DNA of 64,000 bases from Orientallactaga sibirica (taxonomy: Eukaryota > Chordata > Mammalia > Rodentia > Dipodidae): assembly GCA_036365145.1 (NCBI GenBank), contig JAEOAD010001469.1, positions 62,001 through 126,000 on the forward strand. Reading direction: 5' to 3'. Within the stretch, counting starts at the first letter, position 1. Every line of letters begins with the position of its first letter. The notes beneath the pieces are model-generated. The model ran no database searches. It saw only the letters and a list, made by a program, of their open reading frames with translations, and was not told where the DNA came from. The position numbers were made by a program, and so were the translations under genes. Below, piece by piece: positions 36,505-48,960 of this stretch.

Positions 36505-36512
36505 TCCTCTCT
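36441..36512 (+). repeat. CT-rich microsatellite in the L1 3' UTR
   Basis: About 70 bp of (CT)n with interspersed CCCTC. It follows the G-rich tract by about 150 bp. The two strand-asymmetric tracts, one purine and one pyrimidine, lie in the same transcript and could in principle pair. Confidence 0.9.
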
Positions 36513-37631
36513 ATACTAACTTTCTCTTTTACATTATATATCTTTTTCCTCCCTCACCTTCCTAGGTGCAGACTTATAACTCCCAGTGCCAGCAAGGGGT
36601 TAACTTCCACAATGAGCTGTTGATCTGAAACACCTACAAGGTTTCCCAAAAAAGACAGAATTCTGTCAGAGACTTGGTGACCCACCAAAGGTTAATGGTA
36701 AGACCCTACTGTCAAAGATAGCATACGTGTGTGAGACCAAACACAGAGAGACCTGGCCAGAATCTGGAAGAAGGTCAGTCCCCAGACAGTTAGCTAGTCT
36801 AGTACCAGAGGGTGCTACACGAGCAACTGGGGAAAAATGTCTGACATTGGTCCAAACAACTTGCAGTCTAAGATACCCAGCAGGAAACAATCTGACGTAA
36901 TGCTCATACAAGTGCAGTAGTGGCAAACAGCCATGGTGGGTAACCAACTGCTCTTGATTTGGCTAATAAATCCATTCAGTGGAATGGAACTCATTGCTGG
37001 AACCGGGAAATAAGTCAAAGCCATGTACAAAAAATGAGCTCAGTCTCTAAGATCTAGTGGCCACCAAATGTGGGCTAGAAGAGAGCCAATGCATATAAAG
37101 TTCCCTCCAAAACATATATGGTTATCCCTTCTATCTAGTACTAACTACTATCTCCGTTGGAGAATTTGCTTATCTCTTTTCAGGTGGACAACGAACCTGA
37201 AGGGAGGATCAGCTAACCACACCTAACCAGCAGAAACCATAGAACAATGCAGAGGAAGGGCAAGAATACAGCGCTCAAGGCAATCACAACACCAGAAAAA
37301 GGGTGAAGGAGATAAACACAGAGAACATCCAACTCCAATCATAAACCAGATATCTAGAGACACAAAGGCTCCCAAAACCTCATCAAGGAAGCGGAACTAA
37401 AATGACACCTATGTGGCTCAGGGAAACTTGCAGAAGAGCGGGCGGAAAGATTGTTAGAGTCACAAGTTGGGGCATTATGCACAGAGACTGGGGCCTATCC
37501 ACCAGAACTCTTGAGCAAACTCACAATGCATGATACACATTCCCCATTGATGAGGGCCCCTTTGAAAGTGGGAGGAAGGGGAGGAGGACAATGGAACCAA
37601 TACTATGAATGTAAAATCAGATTAATATAAT

Positions 37632-37656
37632 AATAAAAATATATATTGATTAAAAA
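37632..37656 (+). terminator. L1 polyadenylation signal and A tail
   Basis: AATAAA at 37632-37637, then AATATATATTGATT and a run of A. The tail is very short, and its border with the target duplication is ambiguous by up to two A. Confidence 0.75.
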
Positions 37657-37670
37657 AAGATATACAACTT
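37657..37670 (+). other. Right target-site duplication of the L1
   Basis: AAGATATACAACTT, identical to 28840-28853. Satellite phase continues directly into AGTTGATTCG. Confidence 0.9.
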
Positions 37671-40600
37671 AGTTGATTCGTTTCCTTTCTAAAGCACTTT
37701 GCTTAAAAAACAAAGATCCTCATTGCCAAAAACTGTACTGTGTGAAATAAGTTAGTTCTGTTCTCGGAATGAGTTGCTTTACTAGGAAGACGGTTGAGTG
37801 CAGCAAGTTGACACTTTCCGGGATTGTGTAATCTAATAAGATGTACAACTTAGTATATTCGTTTCATTTCTAAAATAGTTTGCTTAGAAAACAAAGATCT
37901 TCATTGCAGAAAAATGTACTGTGTGAAGTAAGCTAGTTCTGTTCTCGGAATCAGTTGTTTTGCCACGAAGACGGTTGAATGCAGCAAGTTCATCCTATCC
38001 TGGTTTGTGTAATCTAACAAGATGTACAACTTAGTAGATTCATTTCATTTCTAAAGTAGTTTACTTAGAAAACAATGATCTTCATTGCCTAAAACTGTAC
38101 TGTGTGAAGTTAGTTTGTTCTGTACTCAGAATGAGTTGCTTTACCACGAAGTTGGTTGAGTGAAGCAAGTTGAAACTTTCCTGGATTGTGTAATTTGACA
38201 AGATATACAACTTAGTAGATTCGCTTCATTTTTAAAGTACTTTGCTTAGAAATCAAAGGTCTTCATTGCCAAACACTGTACACTGTGAAATAAGCTACTT
38301 TTGTTCTCGGAATGAGATGCTTTCCTACAAAGACGGCTGAGTGCAGCAACATCAAACTTTCCTGGTTTGTGTAATCTGACAAGATATACAATTCAGTAGA
38401 ATCGCTTCATTTCTGAAGTAGTTTTCTTAGAAAAGAAAGATCTTCATTGCTGAACACTGTACTGTGTGAAATAAGCTAGTTCTGTTGTCGGAATGAGATG
38501 CTTTCCTACAAAGACGGTTGAGTGCACCATATCAAACTTTCCTGGTTTGTGTAATCTAAAAAGATGTACAACTTAGTAGATTCCCGTCATTTCTAAACTA
38601 GTTTGCTTAGAAAAGAAAGATCTTCAGTGCCAAACACTGTACAGTGTGAAATAAGCCAGTTCTTTTCTCAGAATGAGATGCTTTCATACAAAGATGGTTG
38701 AGTGCAGCAAGATCAAACTTTCCTGGCTTGTGTAATCTAACATGATGTACACCTTAGTAGATTCGCTTCATTTCTAAAGTACATTTCTTAGAAAAGAATG
38801 ATCTTCATTGTCGAAAATTGTACTGTGTGAAATAAGCTAGTTCTGTTCTTGGAATTAGTTGCTTTCCCACGAAGAAGGTTGAGTGCAGGAGGGTGATTCT
38901 TTCCTGCATTGTGTAATGTAAAAAGAGGTACAACTTAGTAGATCCGTTTCATTTCTAAAGTAGTTTGCTGAGAAAACAAAGATCTTCATTGCCCAACACT
39001 GTACTTTGTGAAATAAGCTAGTTCTGTTCTCGGAGTGAGTTGCTTTCCCACGAAAACGGTTCACTGCAGCAAGTTGATACTTTTCTGGTTTGTGTAACCT
39101 AACAAGATGTACAACGTAGTGGATTCATTTCATTTATAAAGTAGTTTTCTTAGAAAACAAAGATCTTCATTGACCAACACTGTACAGTGTGTAATAAGCT
39201 AGTTCTGTTCTCAGAAAGAGTTGCTTTCCTACGAAGATTGTTGAGTGCAGCAAGATCAAACTTTCCTGGATTGTGTAATCTAACAAGATGTACAAGTTAG
39301 TAGAATCGTTTCATTTCTAAAGTAGTTTGATTGGAAAACAAAGATCTTCATTACTGAAAACTATACTGTGTGAAATAAGCTAGTTCTGTTCTCGGAATGA
39401 GTTGCTTTCCCAGAAAAGACGGTTGAGTGCAGCAAGTTGATAGTTTCCTGGTTTGTGTAATCTACGAAGATGTACCACTAAGTAGATTCTTTTCATTTCT
39501 AAAGCAGTTTGCTTAGAAAACAAAGTTCTTCATTTCCGTACACTGTACTTTGTGATATAAGCTTGTTCTGTTCTCGGAATGAGTTGCTTTCCCACGAAGA
39601 TGGTTGAATGCAGGAAGTTGATACTTTCCTGGATTGTGTAATCTAACAAGATGTACAACTTGGTAGATTCGTTTCCTTTCTAAAGTAGTTTGCTTAGAAA
39701 ACAAAGATCTTCTTTGCCAAACACTGTACATTCTGTAATAAGGAAGTTCTGTTCTTGGAATGAGTTGTTTTGCCACGAAGATGGTTGAGTGCAGCAAGTT
39801 GATACTTTCCTGGTTTGTGTAATCTAACAAGATATACAACTTAGTAGCTTGGTTTCATTACTAAAGTAGTTTTCTTAAAAACAAAGATCTTCATTGCCGA
39901 ACACTGTTTTGTAACAAGGTAGTTCTGTTCTCAGAATGAGATGCTTTCCTACGAAGACGGTTTAGTGCAGCAAGATAAAATTTTCCTGGTTTGTGTAATC
40001 TGACAAGATATACAACTTAGTAGATTCGTTTCAGTTCTAAAGTTGTTTGCTTAGAAAACAAAGATCTTCAATGCCAAAAACTATACTGTGTGAAACAAGC
40101 TTGTTCTATTCTCGGAATGAGTTGCGTTACTATGAAGACTGTTGAGTGCAGCAAGTTGACAATTTACTGATTTGTGTAATCTATCAAGATGTACATCTTT
40201 GTAGATTCGTTTCATTACTAAACTAGTTTGCTTACAACACAAAGGTCTTCATTGCTGAACGCTGTACCATGTGAAATAAGCTAGTTCTTTTTTCGGAATG
40301 AGTTCCTTTCCCATGAAGACGGTTTAGTGCAGCAAGTTGATACTTTCCTGATTTGTGTAATCTAAAAAGATGTAGAACTTAGTAGATTCTTTTCATATCT
40401 AAAGTAGTTTGCATAGAAAACAAAGATCTTCATTGCCTAAAACTGTACTGTGTGAAATGAGCTAGTTCTGTTCAGGGAATGAGATGCTTTCCTACGAGGA
40501 AGGTTGAGTGCAGCAAGATCAAACTTTACTGGATTGTGTAAACTAAAAAGATATACAACGTAGCAGATTCGTTTCACTTCTAAAGTGGTTTACTTAGAAA

Positions 40601-40959
40601 ACAAGGGTCTTCTTGCCAAAAACTCTACTGTGTGAAATAAGCTAGTTCTGTTCTTGGAATGAGTTGCTATCCCACGAATAAGTTTGAGTGCAGCAAGTTG
40701 ATACTTTCCTGGTTTGTGTAATCTTACAAGATATACAACTCAGTAGAATCCTTTCATTTCCAAAGTAGTTTGCTTAGAAAACAAAGATCTTCATTGCCGA
40801 ACAGTGTACTGTGTGAAATAAGCTAGTTCTGTTCGCGGAATGAGATGCGTTCCTACGAAGAGGGTTGAGTGCAGCAAGTTGATACTTTTCTGATTTGTGT
40901 AATCTGATTTGATGTATAACTTAGTAGATATGTTTCATTTCTAAAATAGTGTGCTTAGA

Positions 40960-43900
40960 AAACAAAGATATTCATTACCGAACACTGTACTGTGTGAGAT
41001 AAGCTAGTTCTGTTTTCGGAATGAGTTGCTTTCCTACGAAGACACTTGAGTGCAGCAAGTTGAAACTTTCCTGGATTGTGTAATCTGAGAAGATGTACAA
41101 CTTAGTAAATTTGTTTCATTTCTAAAGTAGTTTACCTAGAAAACAAAGGTCTTCATTGAAGAACACTGTACTGTGTGAAATAAACTAGTTCTGTTCTTGG
41201 AATGAGTTGCTTTCCCACGAAGAAGGTTGAGTTCAGGAAATTTATACTTTCCTCGTCTGTGTAATGTAACAAGATGTACAACTTAGTAGATTCGTTTCTT
41301 TTGTAAAGTAGTTTGCTTAAAAAAAAGATCTTCATTGCCGAACACTCTTCCATGTGAAATAAGCTAGTTCTGTTCTCGGAATGAGTAGCTTTTCTATGAA
41401 GACGGTTGACTGCATAAAGTTGATACTTTCCTGGTTTGTGTAATCTAACAAGATATACAACTTAGCAGATAAGTTTCATTTCTAAAGTAGTTTGCCTAGA
41501 AAACAAAGATCTTCATTGCCGAACACTGGACTGTGTGAAATAAGCCAGTTCTGTCCTCGGAATGAGTTGCTTTCCCACAAAGATGGTTGAGTGCAGCAAG
41601 TTGATACCTTCATGGTTTGTGTAATCTGTCAAGATCTACAACTTAGTAAATTCGTTTCATTTGTAAAGTAGTTTGCTTAGAAAACAAACATCTTCATTGT
41701 CGAATACTGTACTGTGTGAAATATGCTAGTTCTGTTCTCGGAATGAGTTCCTTTCCCACGAAGATGATTGAGTGCAGCAAGATCAAACTTTACTAGTTTG
41801 TGTAATCTAACAAGATGTACAACTTAGTTGATTCGTTTCATTTCTAAAGTAGTTTGTTTAGAAAACAAAGATCTTCATTGCCAAAAACTGTACTGTGTGA
41901 AATAAGCTAGTTCTGTTCTCGGAATGAGGTGCTTTCACACGAAGAAAGTTGAGTGCAGCAAGATCAAACTTTCCCGATTTGTGTATTCGAACAAGATGTA
42001 CAACTTAGTAGATTGGTTTGATTTCTAAAGAAATATATCTTGAAAACAAATATCTTCATTGCCAAACACTGTACTGTGTGTAATAAGCTAGTTCTGTTCT
42101 TGGAATGAGTTGCTTTCCCACAGAGAAGGTTGAGTACAGGAAATTGATAGTTTCCTAGTTTGTGTAATGTAACAAGATGTACAACTTAGTAGATTCGTTT
42201 GTTTTCAAAAGTAGTTTGCTTAGGAAATAAAGATCTTCATTGCTGAAAACTGTTCTGTGTGATATAAGCTAGTTCTGTTCTCAGAATGAATTGCTTTCCT
42301 ACGAAGATGGTTGAGTGCAGCAAGTTGAAACATTTCTGGATTTTATAATCTAACGAGATGTACAACTTAGTAGATACATTTCATTTCTAAAGTAGTTGAC
42401 TTAGAAAACAAAGGTCTTCATTGCCGAACACTGCACTGTGTGAAATAAGCTACTACCGTTCTGGGAATGATTTGCATTCCTTCGAACATGGTTCAGTGCA
42501 GCAAGTTGATACTTTCCTGGTTTGTGATATCTGACAAGATGTACAACTTAGTAGATTCGTTTCATTTCTAAAGTACTTGGCTGAAAAAACAAAGATCTTC
42601 CTTGCCGAAAACTGTATTGTGTGAAATAAGCAAGTTCTGTTCTCGGAATGAGGTTCATTACTACAAATACGGTTGAGTGCAGCATCATCAAACTTTCCTG
42701 GTTTGTGTAATCTAACAAGATGTACAACTTAGTAGATTCATGTTATTTCTAAAGAAGTTTGCTTAGAAAACAAAGATTTCATTGCCCAAAACTATACTGT
42801 GTGAAATAAGCTAGTTCTGTTCTAGGAATGAGTTGCTTTACTATGAAGATGGTTGAGTCCAGAACGTTGATACTTTACTGGTGTGTGTAATCTAACAAGA
42901 TGTACAACTTAGTAGATTAGTTTCATTTATATAGTAGTTTGCTTAGAAAACAAAGGTCTTCATTACCGTACACTGTACAGTGTGAAATAAGCTAGTTCTG
43001 TTCTCGGAATGAGTTGCTTTCATACGAAGACGGTTGAGTACAGCAAGATCAAACGTTCCTGGTCTGTATAATCTAACAAGATGTACAACATAGTAGATTC
43101 GTTTCATTTCTAAAGTAGTTTGCTTATAAATCAAAGCTCTTCATTGCCAAAAATTGTACTGTGTGAAATAAGCTAGTTCTGTTTTGCAGAATGAGATGCG
43201 TTCCTACGAAGACCGTTGAGTGCAGCAAGTTGATACTTTTCTGGTTTGTGTAATCTAACAGGATGTATAACTTAGTAGATATGTTTTATTTCTAAAATAC
43301 TGTGCTTAGAAAACAAAGATATTCATTACCGAACACTGTAATGTGTGAAATAAGGTAGTTCTCTTCTCGGAATGAGTTGCTTTCCTACGAAGACTGTTGA
43401 GTGCACCAATTTGAAACGTTCCTGGATAGTGTAATCTGACAAAATGTATAACTTAGTAGATTCGTTTCAGTTCTAAAGTACTTTGCCTAAAAAACAAAGG
43501 TCTTCATTGAAGAACACTGTACTGTGTGAAAGAAGCTAGTTCTCTTCTTGGAATGAGTTGCTTTCCCACTAAGAAGGTTGAGTTCAGGAAATTGATACTT
43601 TCCTCGTTTGTGTAATATAACAAGAGGTACAACTTAGTAGATTCGTTTCTTTTCTAAAGTATTATGCTTAGAAAACAAAGACCTTCATTACCGAACACTC
43701 TTCCATGTGAAATAAGCTAGTTCTGTTCTCGGAATGAGTAGCTTTCCTACGAAGAGAGTTGACTGCAGGAAGTCGATACTTTCCTGGTTTGTGTAATCTC
43801 ACAAGATATACAACTTAGTAGACATGTTTGATTTCTAAAGTAGTTTGCCTAGAAAAAAAGATCTTCATTGCCGAACAATACACTGTGTGAAATAAGCCAG

Positions 43901-45120
43901 TTCTGTTCTCGAAATGAGTTGCTTTCCCACGAAGATGGTTGAGCGCAGCAAGTTGATACTTTCCTGGTTTGTGTAATCTGTCAAGATCTACAACTTAGTA
44001 AATTCGTTTCATTTGTAAAGCAGTTTGCTTAGAAAACAAATGTCTTCATTGTCGAATACTGTACTGTGTGAAATAAGCTAGCTCTGTTCTTGGAATGAGT
44101 TCCTTTCCAACGAAGAGAGTTGAGTGCAGCAAGTTGATACTTTTCTTGTTTGTGCAATCTAAGAAGATGTACAACTTAGCAGATTCGTTTCATTTGTAAA
44201 GTAGTTTGCTTAGAAATCAAAGATCTTCATTGCTGAAAACTGTTCAGTGTGAAATATGCAAGTTCTGTTGTCGGAATGAGTTGAGTTCCTACGAAGACGG
44301 TTGAGTGCAGCAAGATCAAACTTTCCTGGTTGTGTAATCTAACAAGATGTACAACTTAGTAGATTCGTGTCATTTCTAAAGTAGTTTGCTTATAAAACAA
44401 AGATCTTCATGCCTGAAAAATGTACTCTGTGAAATAAGCTATTTCTGTTCAGGGATGAGATGCGTTCCTACAAAGAGGGTTGAGTGCAGCAAGATCAAAC
44501 TTTCCTGGTTTGTGTATTCTAACAAGATGTACAACTTAGTAGATTCGTTTCATTTCTAAAGTAGTTTGCCTAGAAAACAAAGATCTTCATTGCCAAACAC
44601 TGTACTGTGTGAAATAAGCTAGTTCTGTCCTTGGAATGAGTTGCTTTCCCACAAAGAAGGTTGAGTACAGGAAATTAATAGTTCCCTGGTTTGTGTAATG
44701 TAACAATATGTACAACTTAGTAGACTCGTTTCATTTCTAAAGTAGTTTGCTAGAAAATAAAGATCTTCATTGCCGAAAACTGTTCCGTGTGAAATAAGCT
44801 AGTTCTGTTCTCAGAATGAATTGCTTCCCTACGAAGACGGTTGAGTGCAGCAAGTTGAAACTTTCCTAGATCATATAATCTAACAAGATGTACAACTTAG
44901 TAGATTTGTTTCATTTTTAAAGTAGTTTGCTTAGAAAACAAAGGTCTTCATTGCCGAACACCGCACTGTGTGAAAAAAGCTACTACCGTCCTGGGAATGA
45001 TTTGCTTTCTTTCGAAGACGGTTGAGTGCAGCAAGTTGATACTTTCCTGGTTTGTGATATATGACAAGATGTACAACTTAGTAGATTCGTTTCATTTCTA
45101 AAGTACTTTGCTTAAAAAAC
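40960..45120 (+). repeat. Two collinear higher-order units of 13-14 monomers
   Basis: Diagnostic variants appear in the same order in 40.96-42.6 kb and 43.3-45.1 kb. They include TTCATTGAAGAACACTG, CACTCTTCCATGTGAAA, GAATGAGTAGCTTT (41386 and 43737, 2,351 bp = 13 monomers), AAGCCAGTTCTG, AATCTGTCAAGATCTAC, GAAAACTGTTC and GCTACTACCGT (42450 and 44980, 2,530 bp = 14 monomers). The second unit therefore has one extra monomer. A partial third copy lies at 49.37-49.85 kb, and a related TACCGTTCTGGGAATG monomer lies near 5215. Confidence 0.85.
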
Positions 45121-47459
45121 AAAGATCTTCATTGCCGAAAACTGTACTGTGTGAAATAAGCTAGTTCTGTTCCCCGAATGAGATGCGTTCCTACGAAGAC
45201 GGTTAAGTGCAGCAAGTTCATTCTTTTCTGGTTTGTGTAATCTAACAGGATGTACAACTTAGTAGATATATTTCATTTCTAAAACAATGTGCTTAGAAAA
45301 CAAAGATATTCATTAATGAACACTGTACTTTGTGCAATAAGCTACTTCTGTTCTCGGAATGAGTTTCTTTTTCAAGAATGCGGTTCAGTGCATCAAGTTG
45401 ATTCTTTCCTAATTTGTGTAATCTAAGAAGATGTACAACTTGTAGATTGGTTTCATTTCTAATGTAGTTTGCTTAGAGAACAAAGATCTTCATTGCCGAA
45501 CACTGTACAGTGTGAAATAAGCTAGTTCTGTTCTAGGAATGAGTTGTTTTCCCACGAAGACGGTTGAGTCCAGCAAGTTGATACATTCCTGGTTTGTGTA
45601 ATCTACCAGGATGTAGAATTTAGGAGATTCGTTTCTAAAGTAGTTTGCTTTGAAAACAAAGATCTTAATTCCCGAAAACTATACTGTGTGCAATAAGCTA
45701 GTTCTGTTTTAGGTATGAGTTGCTTTCCCACAAAGATATTTGACTGCAGGAAGGTGATGCTTTCCTGGATTGTGTAATGTAACATGATGTACAACTTAGT
45801 AGATTCGTTTCATTTCTAATGTACTTTGCTTAGAAAACAAAGATCTTCATTGCCTAACACTGTACTTTGTGAAATAAGGTAGTTCTGTTCTTGGAATGAG
45901 TTCCTTTGCCACGAAGAAGGTGGAGTGCAGCAAGTTGATCCTTTCCTTGTGTGTGTAATCTAACAAGATGTACAAGTTAGTAGATTCATTTCATTTCTAC
46001 AGTAGTTTCCTTAGAAAACAAAGATCTTCATTGCTGAAAACTGTACTGTGTGAAATAAGCTAGTTCTGTTCCAGGAATTAGTTGCATTCCCACGAAGACG
46101 TTTGAGTCCAGCAAGGTGATACTTTCCTGGTTTGTGTAATCTAACACGATGTACAACTTAGTAGATTCGTTTCATTTCTAAAGCAGTTTGCTTACAAAAC
46201 AAATATCTTCATTGCTGAACACTGTACTGTGTGATATAAGCTAATTCAGTTCTCAGAATGAGTTGCTTTCCTATGAAGACAGTTTAGTGCAGCCAGATCA
46301 AACGTTCCTGGATTGGGTAATCTAACAAGATGTACAACTTAGTAGATTCGTTTCATTTCTAAAGTAGTTTGCATAAAAACAAAGATTTTCATTGCTGAAA
46401 ACTCTACTGTGTGAAATAAGCTGGTTCTGTTCTCCGAATTAGTTGCTTTCCTACGAAGATGGTTGAGTGCAGCAAATTGAAACTTTCCTGGATTGTGTAA
46501 TCTCACAAGATATACAACTTAGTAGATTCGTTTTATTTCTAAAGTAGTTTGCTTAGAAAACAAAGATCTTCATTTTCGAAAACTGTACTGTGTGAAATAA
46601 GCTAGTTGTGTTCTCGGAATGAGCTGCTTTCCCACGAAGACGGTAGAGTGCAGCAAGTTGATACTTTCCCGGTGTGTGCAATCTAACAAGATGTACAACT
46701 TAGTAGATTAGTCTCATTTCTAACGTATTTTGCTTAGAAAACAAAGGTCTTCATTGCTGGACACTGTACTGTGTGACATAAGCTAGTTTTGTTCTTGGAA
46801 TGATTTGCTTTCCCATAAAGACGGTTGAGTGCAGCAAGTTGATACTTTCCTGGTTTGTGTAATATAAAAAGATGTACAACATAGTAGATTCGTTTCATTT
46901 CTAATGTAGTTTGCTGAGAAAACAAAGATCTTCATTGCCAAGCACTGTACTTTGTGAAATAAGCTAGTTCTGTTGTCGGAATGAGTTGTTTTCCTAGGTA
47001 GATGGTTGAGTGCAGCAAGATCAATCTTTCCTGGTTTGTGTAATCTAACAAGATGTACAGTTTAGTAGATTCGTTTCATTTCTCAAGTAGTTTGCTTAGA
47101 AAACAAATATCTTCATTGCCGAAGACTGTACTTTTTGAAATAAGCTAGTTCTGTTGGGAATGAATTGCATTCCCATGAAGACGGTTGAGTGCAGCAAGTT
47201 GATACTTTCCTGGTTTGTGTAATCTAACAAGTTGTACAACTTAGTAGATTCGTTTCATTTCTAAAGTACTTTGCTTAGAAAACAAAGTTCTTCATTGCTA
47301 AACACTGTACAGTGTGAAATAAGCTAGTTCTAATCTCAGAATGAGTTGCTTTCCTACGAAGACGGTTGAGTGAAGCAAGATCAAACGTCCCTGGTTTGTG
47401 TAATCTAACAAGATATACAACTTAGTAGATTCGTTTCATTTCTAAAGTTGTTTGCTTAG

Positions 47460-48960
47460 AAAACAAAGATGTTCATTGCTGAATACTGTGTGAAATAAGC
47501 TAATTCTGTTCTCGGAATGAGTTGCTTTCCTACAAAGATAGTTTGAGTGCAGCAAATTGAAACTTTCCTGGATTGTGTAATCTAACAAGATATACAACTT
47601 AGTAGATTCGTTTCATTTCTAAAGTAGTTTGCTTAGAAAACAAAGATCATTTTTCATTGTGCAGCAAGTTGAACACTGTGTGCAGTCTAACAAGATGTAC
47701 AAATAGTAGATTAGTCTCATTTCTGTTTTTGCTTAGAAAATGAGTTCATTGCTGGACACTTTACTGTGTGACATAAGCTAGTTTTGTTCTTGGAATGATT
47801 TGCTTTCCCATAAAGACAGTTGAGTGCAGCAAGTTGATACTTTCCTGGTTTGTGTAATCTAACAAGATGTACAACTTAGTAGATTCGTTTCATTTCTAAA
47901 GTAGTTTGCTTAAAAAAACAAAGATCTTCATTGCTGAAAACTGTACTGTGTGAAATAAGCTAGTTCTGTTTTCGGAATGAGTTGTTTTCCTATGAAGACA
48001 GTTGAGTGCAGCAAGTTGATACTTTCCTGGTTTGTGTAATCTAACAAGATGTACAACTTAGTAGATTCGTTTCATTTCTAAAGTAGTTTGTTTAGAAAAC
48101 AAAGATCTTCATTGCCGAACACTGTACTTTGTGAAATAAGCTAGTTCTGTTCTCAGAATGAGTTGCTTTCCTATGAAGACAGTTGAGTGCAGCAAGATCA
48201 AACCTTCCTGGTTTGTGTAATCTAACAAGATGTACAACTTAGTAGATTCTGTTTCATTTCTAAAGTAGTTTGCTTAGAAAAAACAAAGATTTTCATTGCT
48301 GAAAACTGTACTGTGTGAAATAAGCTAGTTCTGTTCTCAGAATGAGTTGCTTTCCATGAAGATGGTTGAGTGCAGCAAATTCAAACTTTTCTGGTTTGTG
48401 TAATCTAACAAGATATACAACTTAGTAGATTCGTTTCATTTCTAAAGTAGTTTGCTTAGAAAACAAAGATCTTCATTGTCAAAACTGTACTGTGTGAAAT
48501 AAGGTAGTTCTGTTCTGGAATGAGTTGCTTTACTATGAAGACGGTTGAGTGCAGCAAGTTGATACTTTCCTGGATTGTGTAATCTAACAAGATGTACAAC
48601 TTAGTAGATTCGTTTCATTTCTAAAGTAGTTTGCTTAAAAAAACAAAGGTCTTCATTGCTGAACACTGTACTGTGTGAAATAAGCTCTTTCTGTTTTGGA
48701 ATGAGTTGCTTTCCCATAAAGACGGTTGAGTGCAAAAGTTGATACTTTCCTGGTTTGTGTAATCTAACAAGATGTACAACTTAGTACATTCATTTCATTT
48801 CTAATGTAGTTTGCTTAGAAAACAAAGATCTTCATTGCCAAACACTGTACTGTGTGAAATAAGCTAGTTCTGTTCCGGAATGAGTTGTTTTCCCTATGAA
48901 GATCGTTGAGTGCAGCAAGTTCAAACTTTCCTGGTTTGTGTAATCTAACAAGATGTACAA
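47460..48960 (+). repeat. Consensus-like satellite stretch with clustered small indels
   Basis: Successive monomers here share long identical cores (AGATGTACAACTTAGTAGATT and onward). They also carry single-base or two-base indels seen rarely elsewhere: GATTCTGTTTC, TTAAAAAAACAAAG, CTGTTCTGGAATG, CTGTTTTGGAATG and CTGTTCCGGAATG. At 47640-47760 one monomer is scrambled and shortened. It partly repeats the variants of 46.67-46.87 kb (ATTAGTCTCATTTCT, GCTGGACACT, GTGACATAAGC). Confidence 0.65.

Larger units (their letters stand above)
28854..37656 (+). mobile_element. Full-length LINE-1 (8.8 kb) inserted in the satellite
   Basis: The element runs from a YY1-like GAAGATGGC start through a GC-rich tandemly repeated 5' UTR, ORF1, a ~50-bp spacer, ORF2 and a 3' UTR with a G-rich tract and a CT microsatellite, to a short A tail. 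Its ends are defined by a 14-bp target-site duplication. At 8.8 kb it is longer than the 6-7 kb typical of mammalian L1s, because both UTRs are long. Both ORFs carry frameshifts and a stop, so this copy is not autonomously active as read. It lies on the same strand as the chosen satellite direction and opposite to the two LTR elements. Confidence 0.95.
36102..37656 (+). other. L1 3' UTR
   Basis: About 1.55 kb without a supported ORF. It holds the G-rich tract, the CT microsatellite, then roughly 1.1 kb of ordinary sequence. It ends in AT-rich sequence with AATAAA (37632-37637) and a tail of only 5-7 A before the target duplication. I recognise no other element inside it, although the stretch 36540-37600 is long for an L1 3' UTR. 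Confidence 0.75.

Noticed and set aside
36666..36947. 93-codon minus-strand ORF in the L1 3' UTR
   Set aside because: Antisense to the L1, no recognisable domain, and overlapped by another chance frame at 36815-37030.
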